From: Oscillospiraceae bacterium
GTDB lineage: Bacteria > Bacillota > Clostridia > Oscillospirales > Ruminococcaceae
Direction: 5' to 3'
DNA: 64,000 bases
NCBI GenBank assembly: GCA_022787085.1
Contig: JALFVE010000033.1
Span: forward strand, 1 to 64,000
Position numbers and translations under genes: made by a program. Below are positions 15,203 through 24,230 of the stretch, piece by piece (positions within the stretch are counted from its first letter, which is position 1; every line of letters begins with the position of its first letter). The notes beneath the pieces were generated by a model, which saw only the letters and a program-made list of their open reading frames with translations, was not told the DNA's origin and did not search any database.

Positions 15203-17461
15203 ATGGATAAGAATATCGGCAAAAAGCTGGACGGACGCTATGAGATAACCGAGCTTATCGGCATCGGCGGCATGGCGGACGTTTATAAGGCTGTTGACTT
15301 AGTTGAAAACAGAACTGTTGCCGTTAAAATTCTCAAAAACGAGTTTGCCGACAATGACGATTTTGTCAGACGTTTCAGGAATGAATCCAAGGCAATTGCA
15401 GTGCTCAGTCACCCGAATATCGTAAGGATATACGATGTGGGCTTCAGCGACCGTATTCAGTTTATCGTCATGGAATACATCGACGGAATAACCCTCAAGG
15501 AGTTTATGGAGCAGCAGGGCGTTCTGAAATGGAAGGATTCCGTTCATTTCATTATCCAGATCCTGAGAGCTCTCCAGCACGCTCACGACAGGGGCATTGT
15601 CCACAGGGACATCAAGCCCCAGAATATCATGCTTTTTCCCGACGGCACCATCAAGGTCATGGATTTCGGGATCGCACGATTTGCCCGTGAGGAGGGCAAG
15701 ACCATCTCCGACAAGGCGATCGGCAGCGTTCATTATATCAGCCCCGAGCAGGCAAGAGGGGATATCACCGATGAAAAGAGCGATATCTATTCCGTAGGCG
15801 TTATGCTTTATGAAATGCTTACGGGAGTCAAGCCCTTTGACGCAGATACGCCCATAGCCGTTGCGCTTATGCATATGCAGAGCGACCCCAGACCCCCCAG
15901 AGCCATCAACAACACCATTCCCGAGGGGCTTGAAGGCATCGTTATGAGGGCAATGCAGAGGGACGCTTCCAAGAGATATCAGTCCGCTTCGGAAATGATA
16001 AAGGATATCGAGGAATTCAAGCAGAATCCAAGCATTGTATTTGAATATAATTACGGCAGCTCCTCATCGGGAGGAGAGGAAAAGACTCAGTATTTCCGCA
16101 GACCCGAGGCTGCGTCAGCGGAAACGAAAACGGAGCATCCCGCCAATCGTTTCAAGGAGGATGAACCGAAGCCGTCAAAAAACGAGGTGAGAAAAACGAA
16201 GCTCAAAAAATCCAAAAAGGATGATTACGAAAACGAGGATTTTGAGGATTACGATGATGATGAGGACGATGACGGCGAGGTCTCGAAATCCTCATACTTT
16301 GTTGTGGCTCTTACAGCAATTGCAGCCGCAGTTGTAATAATTGCCCTCGTATTTATAGCAATAGTTTTTCTGGATACCTTCGGAAAACAGCAGAAAACCG
16401 AGCCTATGGTTAATCTTGTGGGTCACGAGTACAATTACTGCAAGACCTATTATGCGGAGTATTTCACTCTCGTTCTTGACAGCGAGAAGTACGATTCCGA
16501 GATACCCAAGGGCTATATCATTTCCCATTCTCCCAAGGAGGGTGCGCCTATCGTAAGAGGAAGCACCGAGGTCAAGGCAGTTGTCAGCAAGGGACCCCAG
16601 ATGGTTATGGTCCCGAATGTATATTCACTCCCTGCGGACACCGCTAAGAGCATGATAAACGGCAATAATCTCAAGGTCAGCATTGTAATGCAGAACAGCG
16701 ACGCCGAGAAAAACACCGTTATCAAGACCGAGCCCGAGAGAAATACCGAGGTCGAGATCAATTCAACTATAATCATGTATGTAAGCCTCGGACCCGAGAT
16801 TTACGATATCATCATGCCTAATGTTGTGGGCATGAATAAGGATGACGCAAAGGTCAAGCTTGAGACACTGGGCTTCACCGTTCAGATGCAGGAGGAGGAT
16901 TCAGCTCAGCCTGCGGGAGAGGTAACAGCTCAGAGCATCCCCGCACTTGACGCTGAGGGCAAGTCCAATATCGTAAATCCTAAGCAGAATATCGTCCTCA
17001 CTTACAGCTCGGGCAAGGCGCCCAAGCAGGCTGTTAACCTGACCTTTGCCGTTCCCGACGGTCTGAGAGGCAAGGCTGTGTTCAATGCCTATGTGGGCGG
17101 AAATCTTGCAGGCACTCAGTCCATTGACAATATCGGATATGTTTCCACCATATCCATTCCCGTTGAGGGCAGCGACACTCAGAAAACCATCGTCGAGGTG
17201 GCTGACGCAGAGGGCAATACCGAAATTTTAGGCGAATATAATATCGACTTCAATACCATGACAGTTTCTGAGGTCAGATTCGATAAGAATGTTCTCATAA
17301 ATATGTTCGGCGTACCCGAGCCTGCCGAGACCGAGCCTCCCGTTGTTACAGGCGGAACGGACGGGTTTGTCACAGGCTTCTCCGACCCCTATGACGATGC
17401 GGAAATAATCGACAATAACGATTATGAGGACTGGTGGAACAGCATTATAAACAATTATTAA
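15203..17461 (+). CDS. prkC: membrane Ser/Thr protein kinase with PASTA domains
   Basis: Cytoplasmic kinase domain at about residues 13-270 with glycine loop GIGGMADVYKAV, catalytic HRDIKPQN (about 133-140) and DFGIAR (about 154-159), then a charged Lys/Asp/Glu linker, one membrane helix at about 364-390, three PASTA repeats (about 399-465, 466-532, 533-608) and a C-terminal extracellular domain ending in an Asp/Asn-rich tail. PASTA domains bind peptidoglycan fragments, so the protein likely reports wall state and spore germination signals. The ATG at 15203 has GGAG 8 bases upstream; a GTG nine bases earlier overlaps that site. Confidence 0.95.
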   Translation: MDKNIGKKLDGRYEITELIGIGGMADVYKAVDLVENRTVAVKILKNEFADNDDFVRRFRNESKAIAVLSHPNIVRIYDVGFSDRIQFIVMEYIDGITLKEFMEQQGVLKWKDSVHFIIQILRALQHAHDRGIVHRDIKPQNIMLFPDGTIKVMDFGIARFAREEGKTISDKAIGSVHYISPEQARGDITDEKSDIYSVGVMLYEMLTGVKPFDADTPIAVALMHMQSDPRPPRAINNTIPEGLEGIVMRAMQRDASKRYQSASEMIKDIEEFKQNPSIVFEYNYGSSSSGGEEKTQYFRRPEAASAETKTEHPANRFKEDEPKPSKNEVRKTKLKKSKKDDYENEDFEDYDDDEDDDGEVSKSSYFVVALTAIAAAVVIIALVFIAIVFLDTFGKQQKTEPMVNLVGHEYNYCKTYYAEYFTLVLDSEKYDSEIPKGYIISHSPKEGAPIVRGSTEVKAVVSKGPQMVMVPNVYSLPADTAKSMINGNNLKVSIVMQNSDAEKNTVIKTEPERNTEVEINSTIIMYVSLGPEIYDIIMPNVVGMNKDDAKVKLETLGFTVQMQEEDSAQPAGEVTAQSIPALDAEGKSNIVNPKQNIVLTYSSGKAPKQAVNLTFAVPDGLRGKAVFNAYVGGNLAGTQSIDNIGYVSTISIPVEGSDTQKTIVEVADAEGNTEILGEYNIDFNTMTVSEVRFDKNVLINMFGVPEPAETEPPVVTGGTDGFVTGFSDPYDDAEIIDNNDYEDWWNSIINNY

Positions 17462-17518
17462 GCTATCCGGGCGGGTGGGGCGTTTGCCCTGCCTGCCTGT
17501 TTGATATGGAGAGATGAT

Positions 17519-18400
17519 ATGGAAAACGGCAAAAAGGGTCTGATACTTGAATCACTGGGCGGTCTGTACACTGTGGAGACCGAGGACGGCGAGATGTTAA
17601 AGCTCAAGGCGAGGGGACTTTTCCGAAAGGACGGGCTTTCCCCCTGCGCCGGCGACCGCTGTATCATAAGAGATGATGTTATCAGCGAGATATGCGAACG
17701 CAAAAACAGCATTATCCGTCCGCCCCTGGCGAATCTTGATGTGATGGTTTTCGTGGTATCCACCTGTGAGCCTGCGCCCAATCTCACCCTGCTTGACAAA
17801 TTCATTGCCGTTTGCGAATATAAATCCATCGAGCCTGTCATTGCCGTTACCAAGGTGGACCTGAAGGCAAACAAACTTATTCCCGAAATTTACGGAAATA
17901 TCGGTATAACCACTGCTGTGTGCGATTATGAAAACGGCGGAGGACTTGACATTATCAGAGAAAAGATAAGCGGCAGGATATGCGCATTTACAGGGAATAC
18001 GGGTGCGGGCAAATCCACCCTTTTAAACCATATCGCTCCCGAGCTTGAGATAAAAACTGCTGAGATAAGCCATAAGCTTGGCAGAGGACGGCATACCACG
18101 AGAGTTTCAAGGCTGTACAAGCTTTTTGACGGTTATGCCGCCGATACCCCGGGCTTTTCCAGCTTCGAGACAATGCAGTATGCGGTTATTCTCAAGGATA
18201 AGCTGAAATACTGCTTCCGTGAGTTCGCCGAATATGAGGGAAAATGCCGCTTTGCCGACTGCAATCATATCGGTGAAAAGGGCTGCGAGGTGATCGAAGC
18301 TGTGAAAAGAGGAGAGATCGCCCGCTCAAGGCACGAAAGCTACTGTCAGATGTTCGAGGAAGCGAAAAATATCAAGGAATGGGAGATAAACGGCAGATGA
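17519..18400 (+). CDS. rsgA: ribosome small-subunit maturation GTPase RsgA
   Basis: A circularly permuted GTPase: an N-terminal OB fold, then G4 (AVTKVDL), G1 (TGNTGAGKSTLLN) and G3 (DTPGFSSF) in that order, and a C-terminal zinc knuckle around CRFADCNHIGEKGC. It checks late 30S assembly and needs the ribosome for GTPase activity. The ATG at 17519 is preferred, with GGAG 7 bases upstream. In Bacillus rpe lies between this gene and thiN; here the stop TGA overlaps the thiN start directly, so rpe has been lost from this position or moved. Confidence 0.96.
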   Translation: MENGKKGLILESLGGLYTVETEDGEMLKLKARGLFRKDGLSPCAGDRCIIRDDVISEICERKNSIIRPPLANLDVMVFVVSTCEPAPNLTLLDKFIAVCEYKSIEPVIAVTKVDLKANKLIPEIYGNIGITTAVCDYENGGGLDIIREKISGRICAFTGNTGAGKSTLLNHIAPELEIKTAEISHKLGRGRHTTRVSRLYKLFDGYAADTPGFSSFETMQYAVILKDKLKYCFREFAEYEGKCRFADCNHIGEKGCEVIEAVKRGEIARSRHESYCQMFEEAKNIKEWEINGR

Positions 18401-19005
18401 TGTGCGTTATTTTCGGAGGAGCGGACATTGAGGATTACAGCGGCGTTCATATTCCCGAGGGAGCCATTGTTATAGCTGCGGACGGGGGATACCATCACTG
18501 CGTGAGGCTCGGTATAAAGCCCGACTGCATTACCGGCGACCTTGACAGCAATGAGGAAGAGCTTCCCGAGGACTGCGAGATAATTACTGCCCCCCGTGAA
18601 AAGGACGACACAGACCTTATGATGGCTGTCAAAACTGCCTTTGATGAGCATATAAGCGTTTTTCATATTTACGGTGCAGACGGCGGCAGAATGGGTCACA
18701 CCTTTGCTTCTGTTCAGACCTTAGCTTATATTGACAGTCACGGCGGCGATGCGCACCTTCACGGAAACGGCTTTGTTATGCGGGTTTGTGGCGTTGGCAA
18801 GGTCAGATTATATAATGACGGATATAAATATGTTTCTCTGTTTTCTCTTTCGGAGCGTTCCGAGATCTTTGCAAAGGGGCTGAAATACGGTGGGGATATC
18901 TCGCTCACGTCGGATTTTCCGCTGGGTGTCAGCAACGAGTTTACGGGCAGCTCTGCGGAAATTGAGGTCAGGAGCGGAAAAATTCTTATTATTCTTGAAA
19001 AATAG
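18397..19005 (+). CDS. thiN: thiamine pyrophosphokinase
   Basis: Converts thiamine to thiamine diphosphate using ATP. The N-terminus CVIFGGADIEDY is followed by AADGGYHHCVRLGIKPDCITGDLDS, the substrate-binding core (only the central motif GDLDS is diagnostic), then EKDDTDLMMAV and YGADGGRMGH. The length of 202 residues fits single-domain bacterial enzymes. The start ATGATG overlaps the rsgA stop by two bases, indicating coupling. Either ATG (18397 or 18400) may be used. Confidence 0.93.
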   Translation: MMCVIFGGADIEDYSGVHIPEGAIVIAADGGYHHCVRLGIKPDCITGDLDSNEEELPEDCEIITAPREKDDTDLMMAVKTAFDEHISVFHIYGADGGRMGHTFASVQTLAYIDSHGGDAHLHGNGFVMRVCGVGKVRLYNDGYKYVSLFSLSERSEIFAKGLKYGGDISLTSDFPLGVSNEFTGSSAEIEVRSGKILIILEK

Positions 19006-19064
19006 TGTGTCAAAAATGCATTTTCCGAATAAAATAAGATATAGTCATTTCGGGAGGTGCTTTT

Positions 19065-19157
19065 ATGAAAATGGTCGTGGTGAAAAGCCCGAAGCTTCTG
19101 GCAGGTATTTTCAGAATTATTTTCAGGATAAAAAAAGAGTCTGCCGATTCGGAATGA
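19065..19157 (+). CDS. spoVM: stage V sporulation protein M, 30-residue membrane-curvature peptide
   Basis: This short gene encodes 30 residues starting MKMVVVKSPKLLAGIFR. It matches Bacillus SpoVM (MKFYTIKLPKFLGGIVR) with Pro9 and Arg17 at the same positions and the same amphipathic pattern. SpoVM recognises the convex outer forespore membrane and anchors SpoIVA to start coat assembly. A strong GGGAGG ribosome site lies 6 bases upstream and a terminator follows 10 bases after the stop. Synteny is decisive: Bacillus has prpC-prkC-rsgA-rpe-thiN-spoVM. The C-terminal tail (KKESADSE) is charged and slightly longer than in Bacillus. Confidence 0.92.
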   Translation: MKMVVVKSPKLLAGIFRIIFRIKKESADSE

Positions 19158-19166
19158 TACATAATG

Positions 19167-19201
19167 CCGCTTCATATATTTATATGAGGCGGTTATTTTT
19201 T
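19167..19201 (+). terminator. intrinsic terminator after spoVM
   Basis: CCGCTTCATATA at 19167-19178 pairs with TATATGAGGCGG at 19181-19192 (one G-T pair), followed by TTATTTTTTT. It ends the long yicC-to-spoVM series; the ylmC ribosome site TGGAGG follows at once, so ylmC may depend on readthrough. Confidence 0.8.
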
Positions 19202-19213
19202 GGAGGCGATAAT

Positions 19214-19501
19214 ATGAAATGTACATTCTCGGAGCTTCGGAACAAGGAGGTCATAAGCACCTCCACAGGCGGACGGATAGGCTTTATTGACGATATGGAG
19301 ATCGACGCACGGACGGGAAAGATACTGTCTCTGATAATTTACGGCAGACCCCGCATTATGGGGCTTCTGGGCAGGGATGACAATGTGGTGATATCCTGCA
19401 ATGATATCGAGAAGATCGGCATGGATACGGTGCTTGTAAAGATTAGAGATGATGATTTGTATAAAATGCATAAAGACGAACATGATGATTTGTTTGATTA
19501 A
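19214..19501 (+). CDS. YlmC/YmxH family PRC-barrel sporulation protein
   Basis: A 95-residue protein starting MKCTFSELRNKEVIS and continuing with GRIGFIDDMEID and GRPRIMGLLGRDDNVVI, the PRC-barrel layout of the YlmC/YmxH family found in spore-forming Firmicutes. Function is not established. The start has TGGAGG upstream. Next to spoVM it reinforces that this lineage retains a sporulation programme. Confidence 0.88.
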   Translation: MKCTFSELRNKEVISTSTGGRIGFIDDMEIDARTGKILSLIIYGRPRIMGLLGRDDNVVISCNDIEKIGMDTVLVKIRDDDLYKMHKDEHDDLFD

Positions 19502-19515
19502 GTTGAAAATACCTA

Positions 19516-19544
19516 TTGCAAAATAAGGGGAAACATGGTATAAT
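19516..19544 (+). promoter_or_regulatory. sigma-A promoter of rpsB-tsf
   Basis: TTGCAA at 19516-19521 and TATAAT at 19539-19544 are 17 bases apart. This leaves an untranslated leader of about 115 bases before rpsB. Confidence 0.8.
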
Positions 19545-19564
19545 ATTAAAGCAATTCGCACGTT

Positions 19565-19614
19565 GTGCTTTTGACTGTCGGTGTTTCGTAAAAAAAGCGG
19601 GATTACAGTCAAGC
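19565..19614 (+). promoter_or_regulatory. structured leader RNA of rpsB
   Basis: In the rpsB leader TTGACTGT at 19571-19578 pairs perfectly with ACAGTCAA at 19605-19612, with flanking GC pairs possible, enclosing a 26-base internal loop. Ribosomal protein operons are often controlled by the protein binding its own leader, so this is a candidate S2 autoregulatory element. No T-run follows, so it would act on translation rather than termination. Confidence 0.45.
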
Positions 19615-19667
19615 TAAGCGCAGCGGAGGAAAAATTTATATTTTTATTAACCGGGAGGAAATTAAAA

Positions 19668-20402
19668 ATGGGCGTAGTATCAATGAAGCAGCTTCTTGAA
19701 GCAGGCGTGCACTTCGGTCACCAGACAAGAAGATGGAACCCCAAAATGGCACCTTACATCTTTACAGAAAGAAACGGTATCTACATTATCGACCTTCAGA
19801 AGACTGTAAAGAAGCTCGACGAGGCATATGCATTCGTTAAGAGCGTAGCAGAGAACGGTGACAACGTTCTTTTCGTAGGCACAAAGAAGCAGGCAGGCGA
19901 TTCCGTTAAGGAAGAGGCTCTCCGTGCAGGCGCTTACTATGTAAATGCAAGATGGCTCGGCGGTATGATGACCAACTTCAAGACCATCCAGAGAAGAATC
20001 GCAAGACTTGAGCAGCTCCACACCATGCAGGAGGACGGCACCTTTAACCTTCTCCCCAAGAAGGAAGTTGTAAAGCTTGAGCTTGAGATTGAGAAGCTTG
20101 AAAAGTACCTCGGCGGTATCAAGGATATGAAGAAGCTCCCCGGAGCACTCTTTATCGTTGACCCCCGCAAGGAGAAGATCGCTGTATCCGAGGCTAAGAA
20201 GCTCGGTATCCCCGTTGTTGCGATCGTAGATACAAACTGCGATCCCGATGACGCTGATTATGTAATCCCCGGCAACGATGACGCTATCAGAGCTGTAAAG
20301 CTCATCGCAGGCGCAATGGCTGACGCTATCATCGAGGGCAGACAGGGCGAGCAGCAGGCTGCTCAGGCTGAGGAAGCTTCCGAGGAAGAAGCAGCTGAGT
20401 AA
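19668..20402 (+). CDS. rpsB: 30S ribosomal protein S2
   Basis: The start [20 protein letters not shown] is the S2 signature, followed by [20 protein letters not shown] and later [21 protein letters not shown] and the C-terminal [20 protein letters not shown]. It has 244 residues, with an acidic Gln/Glu/Ala tail. Codon use is strongly biased towards a few codons, as expected of a highly expressed gene. The ATG at 19668 has GGGAGG 9 bases upstream. It pairs with tsf, the near-universal arrangement. Confidence 0.98.
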   Translation: MGVVSMKQLLEAGVHFGHQTRRWNPKMAPYIFTERNGIYIIDLQKTVKKLDEAYAFVKSVAENGDNVLFVGTKKQAGDSVKEEALRAGAYYVNARWLGGMMTNFKTIQRRIARLEQLHTMQEDGTFNLLPKKEVVKLELEIEKLEKYLGGIKDMKKLPGALFIVDPRKEKIAVSEAKKLGIPVVAIVDTNCDPDDADYVIPGNDDAIRAVKLIAGAMADAIIEGRQGEQQAAQAEEASEEEAAE

Positions 20403-20429
20403 TTATAATAAATAATTATTACAGATTTC

Positions 20430-20462
20430 GGGCAGACTTTATTATATAAATAACGTCTGCCC
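20430..20462 (+). other. intercistronic hairpin between rpsB and tsf
   Basis: GGGCAGAC at 20430-20437 pairs with GTCTGCCC at 20455-20462, extendable by flanking ATTT/AAAT pairs. No T-run follows, so it is more likely a processing or stability element than a terminator. It could set the ratio of S2 to EF-Ts. Confidence 0.55.
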
Positions 20463-20504
20463 AAATTTCGATATTGATTAAAATAACACAGGAGGAATTT
20501 ACAA

Positions 20505-21428
20505 ATGGCAAAGGTTTCACCTTCCGAGATCAAGGAACTTATGAAAGCAACAGGTGTCGGCATGATGGACTGCAAGAAGGCTCTTGAAGAGGCTGACGGC
20601 GATACAGAAAAGGCAGTTACCATTCTCCGTGAGAAGGGTCTTGCTACACAGGCTAAGAAGAGCGGCAGAGTTGCAGCAGAGGGTATCGTTACCGCTGTTG
20701 TTGAGGGTAATGTAGGTGCAGTTGTTGAAGTAAATATCGAGACTGACTTTGCTGCTAATAACGACGAGTTCAAGGCATTCGTTGCAGCAGTTGCAAAGAC
20801 TGTTATCGAGAAGAATCCTGCTGACGTTGACGCACTCAAGGCTGCTACTATCAGCGGCGGCGACAAGAGCGTTGAGGAAGCTCTTCAGGATCTCTTCATC
20901 AAGATCAGAGAGAATATGGTTATCCGTCGTTTCAAGAGACTTGAGGGCGTTCTCGTTCCTTACGTTCACGGCGGCGGAAGCATCGGCGTAATGGTAAAGC
21001 TTGACACTGACCTTCCCGCTGATAAGGTATTCGAGACAGGTAAGGACTGCGCTCTCCAGGTTGCAGCTATGAACCCTGCATATCTTAACAGAGAGGCTGT
21101 TCCCGCTGAGGTTCTCGAGAACGAAAAGACCATCATCATGGCTCAGATGGCTGAGGATCCCAAGATGGCTTCCAAGCCCGAGCAGGTAAGAGCTAAGATC
21201 GCAGAGGGCAAGGTTGGCAAGTACTACACAGAGAACTGCCTCCTTGAGCAGGCTTTCGTTAAGGATGACAAGATCTCCGTTGGCAAGTATGTTGAGAATG
21301 CTGCTAAGACTCTCGGCGGAAAGATCGCTGTTGCTGAATATGTTCGCTTTGAGAGAGGCGAGGGTATCGAGAAGAAGGCTGATAACTTCGCTGAGGAAGT
21401 TGCAGCTATGGCAAAGGGCAACAACTAA
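20505..21428 (+). CDS. tsf: translation elongation factor Ts
   Basis: Exchanges GDP for GTP on EF-Tu. The N-terminal UBA-like region contains KELMKATGVGMMDCKKALEE, followed by the dimerisation and core domains (VVEVNIETDFAANNDEF, YVHGGGSIGVMVKL, VAAMNPAYL). The length of 307 residues is normal. Ribosome site AGGAGG. Codon use is highly biased, as in rpsB. Confidence 0.98.
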   Translation: MAKVSPSEIKELMKATGVGMMDCKKALEEADGDTEKAVTILREKGLATQAKKSGRVAAEGIVTAVVEGNVGAVVEVNIETDFAANNDEFKAFVAAVAKTVIEKNPADVDALKAATISGGDKSVEEALQDLFIKIRENMVIRRFKRLEGVLVPYVHGGGSIGVMVKLDTDLPADKVFETGKDCALQVAAMNPAYLNREAVPAEVLENEKTIIMAQMAEDPKMASKPEQVRAKIAEGKVGKYYTENCLLEQAFVKDDKISVGKYVENAAKTLGGKIAVAEYVRFERGEGIEKKADNFAEEVAAMAKGNN

Positions 21429-21450
21429 TTCTTTTATCCAATAAATATTT

Positions 21451-21490
21451 ACGGCGCTTCGGTCATATGATTGGAGCGCCGTTTTTTATT
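21451..21490. terminator. terminator between tsf and rarA
   Basis: ACGGCGCT at 21451-21458 pairs with AGCGCCGT at 21475-21482, followed on the plus strand by a six-T run. It terminates tsf; the T-run overlaps the convergent rarA stop codon. Confidence 0.85.
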
Positions 21491-22763
21491 TGTTTTTTGC
21501 ATCATCAAGGATATGCTTTCGGTATGCATAAGCCGCCTGCTCGGTCTTGTTGTCCCCGAAGGTGTAATAAACCCTGTCCTTGATTGGGTCGGGAAGATAC
21601 TGCTGGGGCACATAATGATTGGGATATTCATGGGGATAGAGATAATGCTGTCCCTTTATCTCCGCATCTGTGCTGTCACAGTGCTTGTTTTGCAGATGTC
21701 GGGGGGGAGTTCCGCATTCCTTTGTGCGGACATCCTCAAGAGCAGCGTCAATAGCCGCTTCCGCAGAGTTTGACTTTGGCGCCGTTGCAAGCAGGATTAT
21801 GGCTTCCGCAAGGGGAATGCGAGCCTCGGGCAGTCCAAGCTGCAATGCGCTGTCAACGCACGCCTTTGTCACCGATGCCGCCATTGGATAGGCAAGCCCG
21901 ATATCCTCCGAGGCGATAACAAGAAGCCTGCGACAGAGGGAGATAATATCTCCCGCCTCGATAAGCCTTGCTGCATAATGGAGAGCTGCATTTTCATCGC
22001 TGCCCCGAATTGATTTCTGAAGCGAGGAAAGAATATCATAATGCTCGTCCCCGTCACGGTCATAGCGGTTGTTGCTGCGCTGAGTGAGGGCTTTTGCCTC
22101 CTCAAGAGTGACGATAGCTTCTGTGCCGTTATTCTCCGCCCCCAGAAAGCAAAGCTCACAAACGCTGACTGATTTCCGAACATCTCCTCCGCAGCCCCTT
22201 GCAATATGCTCGCAAACGCCCTTGTCAACCCGTATCTTAACTCCCGATTCCTCTGAAAGCACCCGAAATGCCCGTTTAACAGCAGGAACGACGTCCTCGG
22301 CGGTAACGGGCTTGAACTCGAAAACCGCACTTCGGCTGAGAATTGCGTTATACACATAGAAATAGGGATTCTCGGTGGTGGATGCAATCAGGGTTATCTG
22401 CCCGTTTTCGATATATTCAAGGAGAGACTGCTGCTGCTTTTTATTGAGATACTGGATCTCGTCAAGGTAGAGCAGAACGCCGTTCATACCGTCAATGGTG
22501 GAGGTGTCGGCAATAACGTCCTTGATATCGGCAATTCCTGCGGAGGTGCCGTTGAGCTTATGGAGCTTCATTCCCGAATTTTCCGCAATAATTCGGGCAA
22601 CGGTGGTTTTTCCCACACCCGATGGACCGTAGAATATCATATTGGGTATATTTCCCCCGTCGATTATCCGTCTCAGATACCTGCCCTTGTCCAGCAGATG
22701 CCTCTGTCCAACGACTTCATCAAGGGTTTTCGGACGTATTCTGTCCGCAAGGGGTGAGGACAT
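21486..22763 (-). CDS. rarA: replication-associated recombination protein A (AAA+ ATPase)
   Basis: RarA/MgsA acts at stalled forks as a clamp-loader-like ATPase. The start MSSPLADRIRPKTLDEVVGQ, Walker A YGPSGVGKTTVARII (about residue 48), Walker B LYLDEIQYLNK, the sensor SRSAVFEFKP and the C-terminal MgsA domain (SDENAALHYAARLIEAGDI) identify the family. The length of 425 residues is normal. ATG at 22763 is preferred over a GTG nine bases upstream because of spacing to AAAGG. Confidence 0.95.
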   Translation of the reverse strand: MSSPLADRIRPKTLDEVVGQRHLLDKGRYLRRIIDGGNIPNMIFYGPSGVGKTTVARIIAENSGMKLHKLNGTSAGIADIKDVIADTSTIDGMNGVLLYLDEIQYLNKKQQQSLLEYIENGQITLIASTTENPYFYVYNAILSRSAVFEFKPVTAEDVVPAVKRAFRVLSEESGVKIRVDKGVCEHIARGCGGDVRKSVSVCELCFLGAENNGTEAIVTLEEAKALTQRSNNRYDRDGDEHYDILSSLQKSIRGSDENAALHYAARLIEAGDIISLCRRLLVIASEDIGLAYPMAASVTKACVDSALQLGLPEARIPLAEAIILLATAPKSNSAEAAIDAALEDVRTKECGTPPRHLQNKHCDSTDAEIKGQHYLYPHEYPNHYVPQQYLPDPIKDRVYYTFGDNKTEQAAYAYRKHILDDAKNK

Positions 22764-22812
22764 TTTTATCACTACCTTTGTATGTTTTTCTATAACATAA
22801 TATCAGCTTATG

Positions 22813-22851
22813 GAAAAATAGGGGGCAGGAGACAAATCGCCTCCTGCCCCC
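22813..22851 (-). terminator. terminator of glyA
   Basis: On the minus strand an 11-base perfect GC-rich stem (22821-22831 with 22841-22851) is followed by TATTTTT. It lies 19 bases after the glyA stop. Confidence 0.85.
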
Positions 22852-22869
22852 GAAAGTAAAATCCAAAAA

Positions 22870-24126
22870 TTATTCATAAAGAGGGAACTTCTTGCAGATC
22901 TCTGTAACGCCCGCACGGATAGCGTCAGCGCTGTTCTCGAAATCGGTAGCGCAGAGATAGATGTACTCAGCGATCTTTTCCATCTCTGGAACGCCGAGAC
23001 CTCTTGTGGTAACGGCAGGAGTACCGATTCTCACGCCGCTTGTAACGAAGGGCTTTTCGGGATCGTTGTGGATCGCATTCTTGTTAACGGTGATATAAAC
23101 CTCGTCAAGACGGTTCTCGAGGAGCTTTCCTGTGATGTTGAAGGGACGGAGATCAACCAGCATAAGGTGATTGTCGGTGCCGCCCGAAACGAGGTTGAAG
23201 CCTCTGTCAAGCAGACCCTTTGCAAGAGCCTGAGCATTCTCAACAATACGTCTGCCGTACTCCTTGAACTCAGGCTTGAGAGCCTCGCCGAAGCAAACAG
23301 CCTTACCTGCGATAACGTGCATAAGAGGACCGCCCTGAGTGCCGGGGAAGATAGCGGAATTTATCTTCTTGGCAAGAGCCTCGTCATTAGTGAGGATAAG
23401 ACCGCCTCTGGGGCCTCTCAGGGTCTTGTGAGTGGTGGTTGTAACTATATCCGCATAGGGAACGGGAGACTGGTGCATACCTGCGGCAACAAGACCTGCG
23501 ATATGAGCCATATCCACCATAAGATAAGCGCCTACAGACTTAGCGATCTGAGAAAGCTTCTCAAAATCAATAGCTCTGGGATATGCGGAAGCGCCTGCAA
23601 CGATAAGCTTAGGCTTATGCTCCTCAGCAAGCTTCTGAACAGTGTCATAGTTGATCATCTCTGTTTCGTCATCAAGACCGTAGGAAACAAAGTTGAAGTA
23701 TTTACCCGAAATATTAACGGGAGAACCGTGGGTAAGATGTCCGCCGTCAGCAAGGCTCATTCCGAGAACGGTGTCGCCGGGCTGGAGGAGAGCCACATAA
23801 ACAGCGGTGTTGGCCTGTGCGCCCGAGTGGGGCTGAACGTTAGCGAAGTTTGCACCGAAAAGCTTCTTAGCTCTCTCGATAGCAATAGTTTCAACTATGT
23901 CAACGTCCTGACAGCCGCCGTAGTATCTCTTTCCGGGATAGCCCTCAGCGTACTTGTTGGTGAGAACGCTGCCCATAGCCGCCATAACAGCGGGGGAAAC
24001 GATATTCTCGCTGGCAATAAGCTCAAGGTTGCGCTTCTGGCGTGCAAGCTCCTTTGCCATAGCAGCGCCGACCTCGGGGTCAGCCTGCTCAACATATCCG
24101 ATGGTGTCAATAATATCCTTGTACAT
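22870..24126 (-). CDS. glyA: serine hydroxymethyltransferase
   Basis: A PLP enzyme interconverting serine and glycine and charging tetrahydrofolate. Key features include [39 protein letters not shown] and the PLP-lysine motif [15 protein letters not shown]. The length of 418 residues is normal. Ribosome site AAGGAG precedes the ATG. It is a single gene with its own promoter and terminator. Long open frames on the opposite strand are due to its restricted codon use. Confidence 0.98.
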   Translation of the reverse strand: MYKDIIDTIGYVEQADPEVGAAMAKELARQKRNLELIASENIVSPAVMAAMGSVLTNKYAEGYPGKRYYGGCQDVDIVETIAIERAKKLFGANFANVQPHSGAQANTAVYVALLQPGDTVLGMSLADGGHLTHGSPVNISGKYFNFVSYGLDDETEMINYDTVQKLAEEHKPKLIVAGASAYPRAIDFEKLSQIAKSVGAYLMVDMAHIAGLVAAGMHQSPVPYADIVTTTTHKTLRGPRGGLILTNDEALAKKINSAIFPGTQGGPLMHVIAGKAVCFGEALKPEFKEYGRRIVENAQALAKGLLDRGFNLVSGGTDNHLMLVDLRPFNITGKLLENRLDEVYITVNKNAIHNDPEKPFVTSGVRIGTPAVTTRGLGVPEMEKIAEYIYLCATDFENSADAIRAGVTEICKKFPLYE

Positions 24127-24165
24127 TTTTTAAGCTCCTTTTTCATCAAAATAAACAGTAATTCT

Positions 24166-24194
24166 ATTATACTATACTTTAATCAGAATTTCAA
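24166..24194 (-). promoter_or_regulatory. sigma-A promoter of glyA
   Basis: On the minus strand TTGAAA (24189-24194) and TATAAT (24166-24171) are separated by 17 bases. Confidence 0.8.
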
Positions 24195-24230
24195 GGCTGT
24201 TTTTGAAAATTTTGCAGCATTATATCGAAA

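Noticed and set aside
19013-19024. Perfect palindrome AAAATGCATTTT before spoVM
   Set aside because: Short AT-rich palindromes are frequent by chance; no second copy or promoter geometry supports an operator, and I could not make out a convincing sigma-E promoter.
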